A DNA stretch of 64,000 nt from Ursus arctos (taxonomy: Eukaryota; Chordata; Mammalia; Carnivora; Ursidae). The notes beneath the pieces are model-generated. The model ran no database searches, had not been told where the DNA came from, and worked only from the letters and a program-made list of their open reading frames with translations. Below, piece after piece: positions 44,090 through 55,900 of the stretch (within the stretch, counting starts at the first letter, position 1; the number at the start of each line of letters is the position of its first letter). The stretch covers positions 16,596,001-16,660,000 of the forward strand of contig NW_026622997.1 in the NCBI RefSeq assembly GCF_023065955.2. The letters are read 5' to 3'. A program made the position numbers and the translations under genes.

Positions 44090-44640
44090 CACTTGGGAAA
44101 ATATTGCAAGATTCCAGGAAATGGGTGATGCTGGTCTGTGTGAGGGTGGAGGATGGAGCTGAGAGAAAATGGCAAATTGAAAAATACGTAGGGGATAACT
44201 GTAAGAACTAATTGGTTTGGGACAAGAAAGGGGAAATAAGTGATTGATGGGTTGAGCAAACTGATGAAATGGTGCTTATTACTGACCAGGGAACAAGGAG
44301 AAGAAGGAGGCTGTTTGTGGAGTAAGATGATTAATTCCATTCTGAATACACTGAATATGGGGGGACCTGAAAGACATCCAAATAGGATGACCCAATAGGC
44401 AATTAAATATATGCATCTCAGGCTCAGGAACAGGTCATCACTGGAAATACAGATTTGGGAGTTAGCGTGACTTAGGTGGCATTGGAAGCTGTCAGATTAT
44501 GTGAAAACTCCCAGAGGGCCCATAGGGAATCCATAGAGTTAGAAGAGAAAAGGGTTATGGGAAACCCCAACATTTAAGAGACTGATAGAAAGAGAAGCCT
44601 AGAAAACTACAAAAGTGGGCTAAGAGAAGTAGAAAAAATC
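44090..44640 (+). repeat. Candidate unnamed old repeat
   Basis: AAAGACATCCAAATAGGATG, GGAACAGGTCATCACTGGAAATAC and AGATTTGGGAGTTAGCGTG recall the same unnamed dispersed family (GACATCCAAGTGGAGATGTC...GGAGATACAGATTTGGGAGTC). Confidence 0.4.
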
Positions 44641-44644
44641 TAGA

Positions 44645-45600
44645 AGAAATTGCTGGAATGCAAACTCAGGTAATAGTGTATTTCAAGAGTGTCTGAAAGA
44701 TAGTAGCAAGGCACACAGAAGACTAGCTTGGGGATATTCCTAAATTCTCCATATAATAGGAGACAGAGAAACTAAATAGCAAAACCAAAGCATATGGGAG
44801 CCTGTAGAAGAACTCTCAGTGACAAAACATCTTTATAAACTCTGAAATACAAGGGAGCAACAACAAACCATCAACAGTGACAAAACCCATGCCATTCCAG
44901 CATCTGTGTGGGAGAACACAGATGGAAGCTACAGGGCACCCGACAGACCTGAGACTAGGAGAACCCCAATATCGCCACCAGGAATTCACTGGAAAGTCAA
45001 AGTGGGTCAGTTTGGGAACAGCAGCTGAACAAGTAGGGGTTTCCTTACTCTGAATCTCTTTATTTCTAAAGTGAAGGCACTCAGAGTAAGAAGATCTCAA
45101 GCAATTGGAGTAGCCTCCCAGCTCTGAACTCTTGAAACTGAATTTCAGGGCTCCTCATGGGACAGGCTCCACACTGGAGGAGTGAAATCAAAATTGAGCC
45201 CATGAAAGAGAAGTCTAGCTCAAAGTGGGGGAGGGGAACTGAGACAAGAAATCTTAGACAAGCCACTGACATTTCGTAACATGAGAGAATGACAGGAGAG
45301 TTCTGTAAGTTAGAAAACTATCAGAACCAACCTCCTTCTAAACATTCAGAAAAATTAAATTGCCATAAAAAAGTTATCAAGTCCAAATTTATTGCAAAGT
45401 TTCTAGAAGATTAAAAAAAGAGCAGAATAATACCCTATACAAAATAAAAGCATGCCAAACGATAGGTTTAAAATAGATCGAAACGACTACATGCATAAAG
45501 TGAGCTAGAAGACATTAAGAAAACTACACAAGACATGAAATATCAACATATATCAGAATCAGAAGACTCCAAACGAAGTGACAGAACTCAAAAAGAATTA
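44645..45600. other. Unassigned non-coding DNA
   Basis: No gene. May include the diverged 5' part of the LINE relic to the right. Confidence 0.4.
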
Positions 45601-45614
45601 GAGTATAGAGATGT

Positions 45615-45692
45615 GGAATCACTGCATCATACACTTGAAACTAATGTAACATTGTATGTCAACTATGCTCAAATAAAAAATTGTTTAAAAAG
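45615..45692 (+). mobile_element. Short LINE-1 3' tail
   Basis: AATCACTGCATCATACACTTG, AAACTAATGTAACATTGTATG and TCAACTATGCTCAAATAAAAAA are the last bases of a LINE-1 3' UTR with its tail. Extremely 5'-truncated. It appears to be inserted into an older LINE ORF1-like remnant. Confidence 0.8.
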
Positions 45693-45699
45693 AAATAAA

Positions 45700-46400
45700 A
45701 GACAAACTTATTTTAGAAATGAGAAGTTAGAAAGCACAACAGTAAATAAACACCACAGATAATGCCTTAAGAGAAATAAAAAATGAAAAGTTACAAATGC
45801 TTTAACTCACAAGAAACAAAGACTTTTTAAAAGGATTCAAGACAAAATGACAAGTTTTGAAGATAGACCAAGATGACCTAATAAAAAGATAATTCCAAAA
45901 AAGAACAAGAAAACCAAAAGTGAGGGGATAGACTACCCAAAACTAAAATTCAAGAGAATGTTTCTAAAATTAAAAAAAAAAAAGATTTGAAGCTACATAT
46001 TGAAAGAGCACGAGTGCACATAATTCCAAAACAACCAACAGTAAAACATATTTTAGAAAAATGTTGAAGCTTAAAGAGATTTATAGAGAAGGAAAATAGA
46101 TAATCATCAGACTTTTTGACCCCACAGCTTTGTACCAGATGAATATAAAGTGAAATACTTCAGATATTTAAAGACAGCGATTATGAACTAAGGATTTTAT
46201 ATCCAGCAAAACAGACCATCAAATACAAAGGTATAGAAAAGTTATCACTAAGAAAGAACAACAGTATTCCTACAATCCCTTCCAAAAGAATCTACTAGAG
46301 AGCAAGATTGGAGGAATCAAACTAGAAAAACATGACATGAAGCCAGGTGATGAGCAATAAATCTACAGCATGTATAAAACCAAAACTGAAGAGACTTGAA
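45700..46400 (+). repeat. HAL1/L1M ORF1-like relic
   Basis: AAAGAGCACGAGTGCACATAAT, TTTAAAGACAGCGATTATGAAC, AAGGATTTTATATCCAGCAAAAC and AAATACAAAGGTATAGAAAAG follow the order of ancient LINE ORF1 3' DNA (..AGGATTTTATACCCAGCAAAACT..AAGTATAAAGGC..). No open frame remains. Confidence 0.5.
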
Positions 46401-46590
46401 AGGGAGAAAGTTTCATATGTAACAGCTGCATGATCTGACAACATAGATATGGTACTGTCATTACCTGGTGTGTATAAGGGGATTGGCGTATGCAAACAAT
46501 GTTTTTAAACTACTTTAGTTATTATAATTGATGGTAGTAGCATTAGTATTACTATTCTGAGAATATTGTGTGTGTATAACATGGGGATAG

Positions 46591-46810
46591 TAGGGTTTCT
46601 GAATCTTGGCACTATTGCCATTCAGGACCAAATATCTATTTGTTGTGAGGGCCAGTCCTGTGCATTTAGGATGTTTAGCAGCATCCCTGGCTCCTAGATA
46701 CGAGTAGCACCAAAATCCCCTCACTCCAGTTGTGACAACCCAAAATGTCTCCAAACACTGCTCAATGTCCCCTGCAGGAGGAAAATCATCCCTGGTTGAG
46801 AACCACTTGG
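46591..46810 (+). mobile_element. hAT-Charlie-type non-autonomous DNA transposon
   Basis: It begins TAGGGTTTCTGAATCTTGGC, ends TGGTTGAGAACCACTTGG, and carries CCTGTGCATTTAGGATGTTTAGC, GCATCCCTGGCTCC and GTTGTGACAACCCAAAATGTC. The ends are diverged inverted repeats (GGTTTCT / AGAACCA). I recognise the family type but leave the subfamily open. Confidence 0.75.
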
Positions 46811-46925
46811 ACAAAGCAAAGAAGCAATCATCAGATATTCTAATTCTAATTCATCCCCCAAGTCCTTGTAAAAAAAAGATTCTTGGCATAGAGGAAAAGA
46901 AATACAGGTTACAGTATAATACAGT

Positions 46926-46927
<2 letters not shown>

Positions 46928-46958
<31 letters not shown>
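46928..46958 (+). repeat. AG dinucleotide microsatellite
   Basis: About fifteen AG units, uninterrupted, followed by AAAGAAA. Confidence 0.97.
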
Positions 46959-46962
<4 letters not shown>

Positions 46963-46989
46963 AATTTCAGCATTCAGATTTTAGTCTTG

Positions 46990-47870
46990 AAATACTATTT
47001 CCCATTAAGAGAAATCAGGGCTTGTTGGAGAAATGGCTGGCTCTAGATCTGGGGCAAGAAATGATTCTGGGGTACCTTGACATACCAGATATCAAGGAAG
47101 AAATTAAAGACAATTAGGGTCATGTCAAAAACACTCAGGATCTAACTGGAAAAGTTAGATCACCGGCCAAAGTTCAAGCAATTAATCTTCAACAAAAATA
47201 AGATATGCAGTTGATTGGAAATCATTAATTATGTTTAAATTTATGAGTTCATAATAATATTTTAAAAACAATCATTGGTTATCTTCAGAAGATGATAGGG
47301 AACCAAGGATTATCTTGAACACATCAATAAAGAATATGAATCAATACTTTATTCAGCCTTTCCTCAATTAACCAAACAATGGATGAGAGAAAATGTCTCT
47401 GTAATAGGTTTTCAAAAATAAATTCAAAAGAAATGATAAATTAGAATATCATCATTTTGCAAGCTCCTACAATTTAATAGATCTAGGCATTGAGAATCAA
47501 TGGCCGTTAACAGCACCAAAAGATAAAACCAGACATAATATGCCTCCTGAAAAAAGGACACACTACCACCTATAGTCTTGCCAAAGAAATCAAACCTGAC
47601 TCTGATTAAGTGTCTGGGCCCAAATGCCAATTTCCAAGAAATACAAAGGATGGAGGAACACGCTACTAGGAGTATGGCCATCAGTAAAATTCAGATTGTG
47701 GAAAAATACGCAGCCAAACAACCAGAGTTTTTTAACAGTCAAATTGTAAGGGAAAGAAAAGAATGCAAAAGGAAATTAAATGAAAAGAAACCTACACGCT
47801 ACATCAAATATTTTTAAATGGGCAAGACTAAGCTGTAGTGTCTAAGCTGTCATAGGGATGCACACAGGAG
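46990..47870 (+). repeat. Probable old L1ME-type 3' UTR
   Basis: GAAATGGCTGGCTCTAGATCTGGG, AGGGTCATGTCAAAAACACTC, AGATCTAGGCATTGAGAATC and AATGGCCGTTAACAGCACC recall the 3' UTR of an ancient L1M subfamily. Diverged; the 85- and 79-codon frames are chance. Confidence 0.45.
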
Positions 47871-47874
47871 TGAT

Positions 47875-48085
47875 AAAAACATATGGAAGTACAAGAAATT
47901 ATTAACACAAAAGTCAGGATGGAGGTTACTAGTGGGAGGATGGGCTTCTGAGCTAGCATCATGGTTTCTATTTCTTGGCCTGAGTGATGCTTACCAGAGT
48001 GGTCAATATATAATAATTCACTAATATCTGCATTTATTCTCCGTGATCTTGTGCACCTGTTCTATTTTACAATGAAGAGATTAGA
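47875..48085 (+). repeat. Possible old L1M tail
   Basis: ACACAAAAGTCAGGATGGAGG, TTACTAGTGGGAGGATGG and GTTCTATTTTACAATGAAGA fit an old LINE-1 3' tail. Confidence 0.4.
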
Positions 48086-48286
48086 AGAGAGAAATAGCCA
48101 GGGAAGGCACAGGTCCCAAAAATGAGTATGTCTAAATCCTCTCAATTTTGTGACAAGGAAGTAGATTTTTGCCTTATTGAGGCAGTTTCAGTGAAATGAG
48201 AGAGATTCAGAATAGACTGGAGTAGGGCGAGGAAGGTGGGGGGCGGGGAAGCAAGCACAGGCAACCCTATAAGAAATACAGCTTTG

Positions 48287-48505
48287 TGGTGCCTGCTTGG
48301 TGCAGTCAGTTAAGTGTCTGACTCTTGGTTTCGGCTCAGGTCATGATCTCAGGGTCATGAGATCAAGCCCCGCATTAGGCCCCACAGTCAGTGCAGAGTC
48401 TCCTTGAGATTCTCTCTCTCTCTCTCTCTCTCTCCCCCCTCTGCCCCTCCCACCCTTGGTCTCTCTCTCTCTAAAATAAATACATTAATTAAAAAAAAAA
48501 AAAGT
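48287..48505 (+). mobile_element. Can-SINE
   Basis: GGTGCCTGCTTGGTGCAGTC, TTTCGGCTCAGGTCATGATC, GGGTCATGAGATCAAGCCCC, CTCTGCCCCTCCCACCC with a 20-bp CT run, then AAATAAATACATTAATT and A-tail. ACAGCTTTG at 48278-48286 and 48507-48515 is a 9-bp duplication. Confidence 0.95.
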
Positions 48506-48519
48506 AACAGCTTTGAAGG

Positions 48520-49080
48520 AGAAACAAGAGATTCAGCAACAAAGAGAGGAATAAGCCTAGAAAGGAGAGAGAGACATGCTTAAGTGCAGGTGGAGAGCAG
48601 TAAGCAGAAAGGAGGAGATTGAAGAGACACCTGAGAGACAGCCAGGCACCAAATCTTGAAGATCTGATGTCAAAATAAATCATGACAAAGAGAGAGAACC
48701 CATTTTTTTAAAAAAATGATAAAATCCATAAGTCTATAGTAATTTAATCGATTGATTGACAAAGAGGAGAAAGGAAAGCTCTTTCTTTCAGTAATATATC
48801 AATTAATAAACATGAAGGAAAGATAGAGCTGGAAAATAGGCAGGTTTCAACAGGATGGGAATAATAGATTGTTGGACTTCATAAGTGAAATATTGAGGAA
48901 GAACAGGATATTAACATAGCCTCAAGCTATCTCCCCACAAATCACTTATTAATTACAAAGGGGAAAATAATAACTGTGCAGTAGAGAAATATGGCAGACA
49001 CCTTATCCAAGTCAATATTACCAATATTGGAACAACATGACCTCATGTGCCTCCTGATACAACACACTGAAGAAGAAAAA
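48520..49080. other. Unassigned purine-rich DNA
   Basis: No gene. Possibly more of the unnamed old repeat family (AAGAGAGGAATAAGCC, GAGGAGATTGAAGAGAC), not firm. Confidence 0.35.
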
Positions 49081-49149
49081 CATTATGTTGGTTATATTCC
49101 TGCCAGAAATGAATAGCCTGAATTCTAATTGTGAGAAAATAACAAACAA

Positions 49150-49655
49150 ATCCAAATTAAAGGACACTCTAAAAACTCATGGGTCTTTATTTTATAAAAT
49201 CATCAAGGTCACGGAAGACAAAAAATGGGTGGAGAACTATTCTAGATTAAGGAAACTAAAGAGATGTGACAACTAAATGTTAAGAGTCATCTGGGAAAAG
49301 AAAATAGCTATAAAAGACATAATTAGGAAAACTGATGGGAGTACGAACATGAACCACGGATTCAACAATAGTATTGTTGTCAATGTTAAACTTCATGATT
49401 TCGATCACTGCACTATGGTTATGTCAGAGAGTGTCATTGTTCTTAGGAAATCCACCCAGCAGGATTTAGGAGGTAAGAAGTTGGCTTTCTCCGCAATGTA
49501 TCTGAAATTATTCTTTATGAATTGAGACAGAGAGAGAGGAGCAGATGGGGTAAAATGTAAACAAGTGGTGACTCTGGATACAGAGTATGTGGATTTTCTT
49601 GTGCTATTCCTGAAACCTCTCTGTAAGTTTGAAATTACACCAAAACAGAAGTTAG
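49150..49655 (+). repeat. Old L1M-type 3' end
   Basis: AGACTAAG-like words at 49245-49260, GATGTGACAACTAAATG, TATTGTTGTCAATGTTAAACTTC, GATTTCGATCACTGCACTATGG, AGTGTCATTGTTCTTAGGAAAT and CTGTAAGTTTGAAATTACACC follow the 3' end of an ancient LINE-1-like family. An open frame at 49277-49525 lies in it and is chance. Confidence 0.55.
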
Positions 49656-49659
49656 AGGG

Positions 49660-51235
49660 AAGAGGAGGAATGATTGATGGATTGAGGTCACTAAGGAGAT
49701 GAAAGGGGACAAGATTTAAAGAACATGCAGAGGGAAGAGCCCTAGATTAGAGGAGAGACACCGTCTCCACTGTAAAAGGAGGGAAAGGGGAAAGATGGCT
49801 TCGGGTGTCATTTTCTGTGTTGGTTGAATGGGGGGAGGATAAAACTATCATCTTATTAGCAAGGGAAAATCTTTATATTACTTTCATCTGCTTTTGAAAA
49901 TTGATGAAGGCGGAAGCGAATGTGAGCCTGGAGCAGAAAGACCATTACTTAGCAGAGTGTGTTCCTCAATCTTTGGGTGTGCAAAGAAAGGTTTTAGGTT
50001 GATTGTGTGAGCACACAAGCCCACTTCCGTGCAGTGGGAGAGAGCGAGTGGGAGAAGTGGAGGGAGAAAACAAATAATGCAGAAGGGTCAGCCTCAATGT
50101 TATTGGGGAGACAGTGGTTCAGAAGAGAGTGAGGCACTTCTCCTCTACCGCCCAAGCTAGGATGCCTGGTTCTGGTCCTGCCTATGATTTTCCCCTAAGC
50201 CAGTTTTCACAGGATGAGCCTTTGGGCTATTTTTAAACTAAGGCATAAAATGTGTTCTACCTGTAAATTGTTCACATAACTGTTTGCCTTAGTCATTGCT
50301 CAAATTTAAGAGCTATTTGTGGAAAGATGAAATCCTACAACAAATAGTGAAATATTCAAGATATAAACCCATCTCTGTAAATACAGAACAGCATTACTTT
50401 CATGGTTTTCTGTTAAAATGCCCCCAAAGAGACCAATAGTCAAGATAGATGCAATGCACTTTCATTGAAAAGTGGGTTTTTCTTCCTTCAATGGCTCACA
50501 ATTTTCACCATTACCTCTCTTCAGCTTGTTAGAGAAAGGATTTGGTCAACTGAAAGATGCACCATAAAGACTAAAAAATAAATAAAAAATTTGACCTCCA
50601 GAGATATCTTCACTCTTACAATGGTAATACTATTCAAGTACAACGTTTAAATATAGTGTTTCTTACACGTGGGAGAATATAAGGCCATTAGAAATGTTTT
50701 TCATTTTAAATAAATGAGCATTTACCCATTCAAATGAAGTAAAAGCCTATTTGTACAATTTTGGATGTTAGAAAATTGATTGGATGGCTGAATCTCTCAT
50801 TCTGTGGGTCTCTCTTATTTTCAAACCTCTGATAAGATTGCTCAGAAAGTTTGGCAAATGACACCTACTGCCAAAAACGAGAAGCTGGCACCACACAGCT
50901 TAACCTTAGGCTCCCCAGAGATGGTGCAGTGCCCAGCTGGGAGGGAGAGACATCTCTGCTCTGCTGTGTACACCTCAAGTGGAGAGATGGGTCTCATATA
51001 CAGCTCATTTTACCCACCAGGAATGGACTTAAAGGAAATTAGGAGGACATGGTACTTACTCAAACACTGAAATCAAGCATAAATTGAATACAATGGATAC
51101 AAGGTAATGTGTCAGGGATGTTATAAGAACACATTGATTTACAACCATTATAACCGGATGAAATCTAAGAGCCAACAATACATTTTATAGATAGTCCTTT
51201 CAATAAGCCATCTAAAAGGCAAATACCTAGCAAAG
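49660..51235. other. Unassigned non-coding DNA
   Basis: No gene. The left 150 bp (GAGGAGAGACACCGTCTCC) may be the unnamed old repeat. A plus-strand frame at 50804-51070 has no motif. Confidence 0.4.
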
Positions 51236-51244
51236 ACTATGATG

Positions 51245-51365
51245 TTTTACTCCTTCATTCTATAGACAGTATTATGTTCAAGGTCTTGTGTTAGAAATTG
51301 AGGATAAAGAAAAGAATGGAAGAGTCCTTATCTCAAAAAGCTCATAGCCTAGAATGAGATGTTCA
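51245..51365 (+). repeat. Possible L2-type debris
   Basis: AGGTCTTGTGTTAGAAATTGAGG followed by AAAAGCTCATAGCCTAG resembles GGCACTGTGCTAGG.GCTGGGG..GGAGCTTACATTCTAG. Short and weak. Confidence 0.35.
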
Positions 51366-51369
51366 CCAC

Positions 51370-52795
51370 CACCATCATCATTGCCATCATCATCTTCATC
51401 ACAGTGGATACACACAATAAAAACATGGTCCTAACAGTATGGGAATATCAGAGAGGGAAACCTGAGTAGTCTGTTAACTCAGTCTTTAGGAACGGTGTAA
51501 GAGTATTGACAGATAAAACAGACTTACACAGGGAGAGAAGAGTGGATGGGCAGAAGGAAGAGAATGTCCACAGGCAAGCAGACACCAGAAAGCAAAAGGT
51601 CTTTAGAAACCAGAATTTTGGTCTGCCTAGAGCGAACAATGCATGTGGCAGTGCAAGGGCATACAGCAACTGCTGAAAGAAAAAATCTGGGTCTCTAAAA
51701 TTTAGGGACCTCCCTAAATACTAGGGAGTTTGAACTGCATCCTAAAGAAAGAAAGAATCTCCAAAGACCACTGTTGCTAGGTAGAGCCAAAATCTTCCTG
51801 TTTTGAAGGTTTTAGATTGACTTCTCAATTTAAGAGTGTTTAAGGTAGAAGATTCTAAGAGGAAACAGATTTTAAATGACCTAAGTTTACAGTTACAAGC
51901 TACATATAAAAGACATTGACCCAGCAAAGATGATCTGTTATTGAATTTGAGCATGCAAAATATCATCTCAACCACTTACTGGAGTGCCTAGAAATTTGCT
52001 TCTTCTCTTCCTTAAAATTGTTGGTATGATCATCCCTCTCTGGATTTTTAAACAATTTTTCTGTTTTTCTGTTGATGTGTTAACTGTCATGTTTCCTAAC
52101 AGTCTCTTTGGGATCAAACTCAAGTTGTCGCTCTCCAGGTACCAGGGGATAATTTCCCACCAGGGTGGTGTATGAGAATTACATAGTTGGAATTAATGCC
52201 AGTGAGTAGTATAAAAATTGACATCAAGTCCTGCAAGATGCCTAGGCACTAAGGAGAAACTGACACATTTCAATTATATGTAAATCTCTTGCCCTCTCCA
52301 TGATGGTGGCCCCAGTAATGTTTGAAGTTTGGTTTTGTCTTAGCCGCATGATGCCTTGAGAAAGAAACTCTGTCTGTTGTAGTTTTCTCAGCACCCAAAA
52401 GATTATACTAGTTTCTACTCAAAAAGCTGTTAGTAGTAATTTCTACCCTAACAACTGTGCAAAGCTTCTCTGATGGGGGGAATTCTGCACACCTACTTAC
52501 TGGCAAATATTTATCTCCCCTAAAGAGTCGTTGTAGTGAATTTGATTTCATATACCTGGAATTTTTTAAATGCAAATAATCATTGTGTTTCCCAGCCTTT
52601 TAAGACAAAAAATATTTCTTTATAGAGATGGGGAAAGCTCATTCTAGGTTCAAAAAACAACATTTGCAATAGCTCTCAGAAATCAGAGTTTGCAGAAAAT
52701 TTCAGAAGACCATGTGGCTACCTCTGGTACCTCTGAGAGAGGGGGCTCACCCAGGAGGCTGTTTTGTTTACTGTGGCAAGAAGGGAGCAAGAAAC
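51370..52795. other. Unassigned, partly unique DNA
   Basis: No gene or clear repeat. A CAC/ATC-rich patch lies at 51364-51400. Confidence 0.45.
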
Positions 52796-52799
52796 ACAT

Positions 52800-53110
52800 T
52801 CTGAAGTCTGGATGGGTGTTAGTGAAAGATCTCAGATAAGTGAATGACATGCTCAATTTGAATTTTAAAGATTCATTCTAGCATAATTGAGGAGAATGCA
52901 TTGAGAGAGGCATGGCGTAGATCCCAGAGACCATTAGAAACCTTTTCAAATAACTAAAGCCAAGAATGAGGAAGTAGTGGGAATGGAGGGTATAAAACAC
53001 ACTCATGAGGAGGGAAAATTGACAAAACTTAGTGACTGGCCAGATCTTGCTGGATAAAGAAAATACAGGGATTTAGGATGACTCCCAGCTTTCTAGATGA
53101 GATTCTCTGT
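52800..53110 (+). repeat. Candidate unnamed old repeat
   Basis: GAATGACATGCTCAATTTGAA, TTTTAAAGATTCATTCTAGC and AGGATGACTCCCAGCTTTCTAG follow the unnamed family (GTGACATGATCTGACTT..AAGGATCACTCTGGCTGC..GATGACTCCCAGGTTT). Confidence 0.45.
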
Positions 53111-53129
53111 ATGATGATGTGCCATTTAC

Positions 53130-53151
53130 CAAAAAAAAAAAAAAAAAAAAG
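53130..53151 (+). repeat. Poly-A run
   Basis: About 20 A residues, perhaps a decayed retroposon tail with no recognisable body. Confidence 0.9.
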
Positions 53152-53392
53152 AACACAGGAGAAAGAACAATTAGGGCATGCATAATGGTAACAGCTAAAA
53201 TTTATTCAGGGTTTATTCATCATGCATTATGCCAAACTTCTTGCATTATGTTATGTCAAATGGCATGATGAGTTTGAGAGGTCTATGTCATCTCAGAGAG
53301 CATCCTCACCAGCAGCACCAGGAGGTTATGAGTCTATAGCTCAGAAGGGCGAATTGTTTTGGAGATCCCAATTCAAGAATCATGATATTGAT

Positions 53393-53605
53393 AATAACAG
53401 CTAACATTTATTGAGTGTTTGCCACATACCAAGTATTGTTCCAAGTACCTTATGTGGATAACCCATGTAATCCTCGCAACATTCATATGAGATAGGAACT
53501 ATCATTAATTCTTTTCATAAAAGAGGTCCAACAAGAAACATTAGTTGACTTGCCCAAGGTTACAGAGCCAGTAAATGCTGTGCCAGCATCTGAAGCAGGA
53601 ACCAC
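53393..53605 (-). repeat. MIR SINE
   Basis: GCTAACATTTATTGAGTGTTTG, CATACCAAGTATTGTTCCAAG, TAATCCTCGCAACATTC and GACTTGCCCAAGGTTACAGAG form a long antisense MIR. A young SINE is inserted at its end. A second, shorter copy of the TTTATTCAGGGTTTATTCATCATGC kind lies at 53195-53265. Confidence 0.85.
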
Positions 53606-53611
53606 ATTCCT

Positions 53612-53811
53612 TTTTTTTTTTTTTTAAAGATTTTATTTATTTATTTGACAGAGAGAGACAGCCAGCGAGAGAGGGAACACAAGCAGGGGGAGTGGGAGAG
53701 GAAGAAGCAGGCTCCTAGCGGAGGAGCCTGATGTGGGGCTCGATCCCAGAACGCTGGGATCACGCCCTGAGCTGAAGGCAGACACTTAACGACTGCATCA
53801 CCCAGGTGCCC
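53612..53811 (-). mobile_element. Can-SINE, panda-type young subfamily
   Basis: The minus strand reads GGGGCACCTGGGTGATGCAG, CTTCAGCTCAGGGCGTGATC, CCAGCGTTCTGGGATCGAGC, ACATCAGGCTCCTCCGC and GGCTGTCTCTCTCTGTC with an A-tail (poly-T 53610-53626). CAGGAACCACATTCCT at 53596-53611 and CAGGAACCATATTCCT at 53812-53827 is a 16-bp duplication with one difference. Confidence 0.96.
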
Positions 53812-53979
53812 CAGGAACCATATTCCTAATTCCTAAACCTTAAGGTTGAAGACCAAAAGAAAGGTGCAAAAGTAAGAGCCCTGAGCCACACTTGGGTTCC
53901 TTTGATAGTAGATTCATTCTACTACATTTTCAACCCTGTGGTGGGGTTCTACAATCAAGGGAACAAATGGGCATGTCAC

Positions 53980-54170
53980 AGGGAATTTAGGTTAAAAAAC
54001 TGGATTTTAAAGTCTCCTTTGTGTGAATTTAGGCAAGTAACTTTTATCTCTGTGAGCTTCATTTTTTTTTTCAGTCTGTCAAAGTTGTATAATACCACCC
54101 AAAAGAATTTTTCTGAGAATGAAAAGAAATGTATTTATTTGAAAGTGGAGCGTATAGTAAAAAGGCACTA
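53980..54170 (+). repeat. MIR SINE
   Basis: TTTGTGTGAATTTAGGCAAGT, AACTTTTATCTCTGTGAGC and AGTAAAAAGGCACTAAG correspond to sense MIR (GTGTGACCTTGGGCAAGTCAC..). A T-run interrupts it. Confidence 0.6.
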
Positions 54171-54174
54171 AGAG

Positions 54175-55475
54175 TCTATCATACATTCAACTCTCTTCAA
54201 TCCACAATAGCCTATTCACTGTTAAAAGGAGCCACCATCACAAAATAACACTGAATAGACAAGGCCAGAGGTGGAGGAGAGATACTACAGAATGGACTTC
54301 CTTTACATCTTCTTGGGAAAACTAACATGTTCAAGTGAGAAAATCAGCAATGCTTTTTATCTACCCTATTTGAAGAATTAGAGCGAGCAACTTAGTGTTC
54401 TAAGTTAAAGAGAATTACGGGATATTACAACTTCTCAGGCCAGTATTTTGTGTCCTTAAATTGACAATAATTTCTTTAAACCATCGTACCAGATATTAAA
54501 ACATCTGTAGCTATTTTGTATCCTCATATCCCTGGCAATATTACTGCTGTCATTCAATTTTTAAAACCTTGAGCTTTATGACTTTACAGATTTTCTCGAC
54601 TTTAAGTGCAGTTTTATTGTATCTTGAAAATAAAATGTTTTCCGTAGATGCACAACTCCAATTGTTTTTATTGAACAAATGTTTAAGCTTCTCAAGGACA
54701 GAAAGAGTGTCTTGCAATTCTTTCATACCATCTGTAGGTACCCAAGATAGTTTGGAGAACCTAACGAGCAGCTATTGAATACAAAAACACAGACATTCTA
54801 TAAAGCATTTCATAAGAATCATTCTACTGGTAGGTCACTTTTGAGATTATGGCAACACTTTAATTATAGCATACCTGGGCATTTGGAAAAATATTATTAG
54901 GATCAGTACATAACACATTCTGAGATAATTAAGAACTCCTAAGCTTTTTGAGATCCCATTTTACATCATTGGAACTAGCCTGCCAATGAATAAGCTAGAC
55001 ACTTGAGAAAATTTGCAGAACTATTTAAAAATACATGGTTTAAGTCTTTCTCCCTTCTTGGAGTTGGGCATAATCCATCTGATTAAATTATAACCCAACA
55101 TAAGTAGTACTTTAGAATCAGTCAATACTTCCTTCTCCTCAACCTGATTTCCAAGGCAGAGGCATGAAATTCCCATCATACTCTATAATTTAGGTATTAA
55201 TCTTTGACTCATCCTTGACATTCTACTTACACCTACACAAAGTCTTTCAGTCTTAAAAATGCCACCGTTTCAAGGTTTAGCAAATTGAGGCATACAGCTT
55301 TACCGCTAAAAGAAAAATCTCTCTCCTTCTGACTTTTTGCTCCCTCCCTCTCCCCCAAACTACTTTAGTACAAGACAAGTTTTTATCCTAGCTCTGCTAA
55401 CTTCAAAAAATTGTTGTATAAGCTCTCTAAGTTAATTGAAACTCTAGAAAGTTAATAGCTTAATAAAAACTCAAA
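54175..55475. other. Unassigned non-coding DNA
   Basis: No gene. AAGCTTCTCAAGGACAGAAAG (54687) resembles the L2 end (AAGCTCCTTGAGGGCAGGGAC). TTTGACTCATCCTTGACATTC (55203) may be the unnamed family in antisense. Confidence 0.4.
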
Positions 55476-55479
55476 GTTT

Positions 55480-55706
55480 GGGGTGCCTGGGTGGCTCAGT
55501 TGGTTAAGCCTCTGCCTTCAACTCAGGTCATGATCCCAGGTTCCTGGGATGGAGCCCCGCATTGCCTTGGGCCGCTGGGCTCCCTGCTCAGTGAGGAGTC
55601 TGTTTCTCCCTCTGCTCCCCCTCAACTTGTGCTCTTTCTCTCACTCACTCTCTTTCTCAAATAAATAAGTAAAATCTTAAAAAAAAAAGAAAAAGAAAAA
55701 GAAAAA
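55480..55706 (+). mobile_element. Can-SINE
   Basis: GGGGTGCCTGGGTGGCTCAG, CTTCAACTCAGGTCATGATC, CCTGGGATGGAGCCCCGC, an extra CCTTGGGCCGCTGG insert, CT-rich DNA and AAATAAATAAGTAAAATCTT with an AAAAAG-repeat tail. AAAACTCAAAGTTT / AAAACCTCAAAGGTTT is an imperfect duplication. Confidence 0.94.
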
Positions 55707-55900
55707 ACCTCAAAGGTTTCCTAAAGAATATGCTGTTTTATGTCATTGATGATACCTTCCAGAAATTACCTTCACACCATTCTGCTGCACAGCAACTAAG
55801 GCTTCTATTATTAATACATTCCTGGCATTATGCTCTCATTATAAAAAATCCTATTATATTTGATTGAATTTAGATTTCTGCTTCCCCTTAAGACTTCTTA

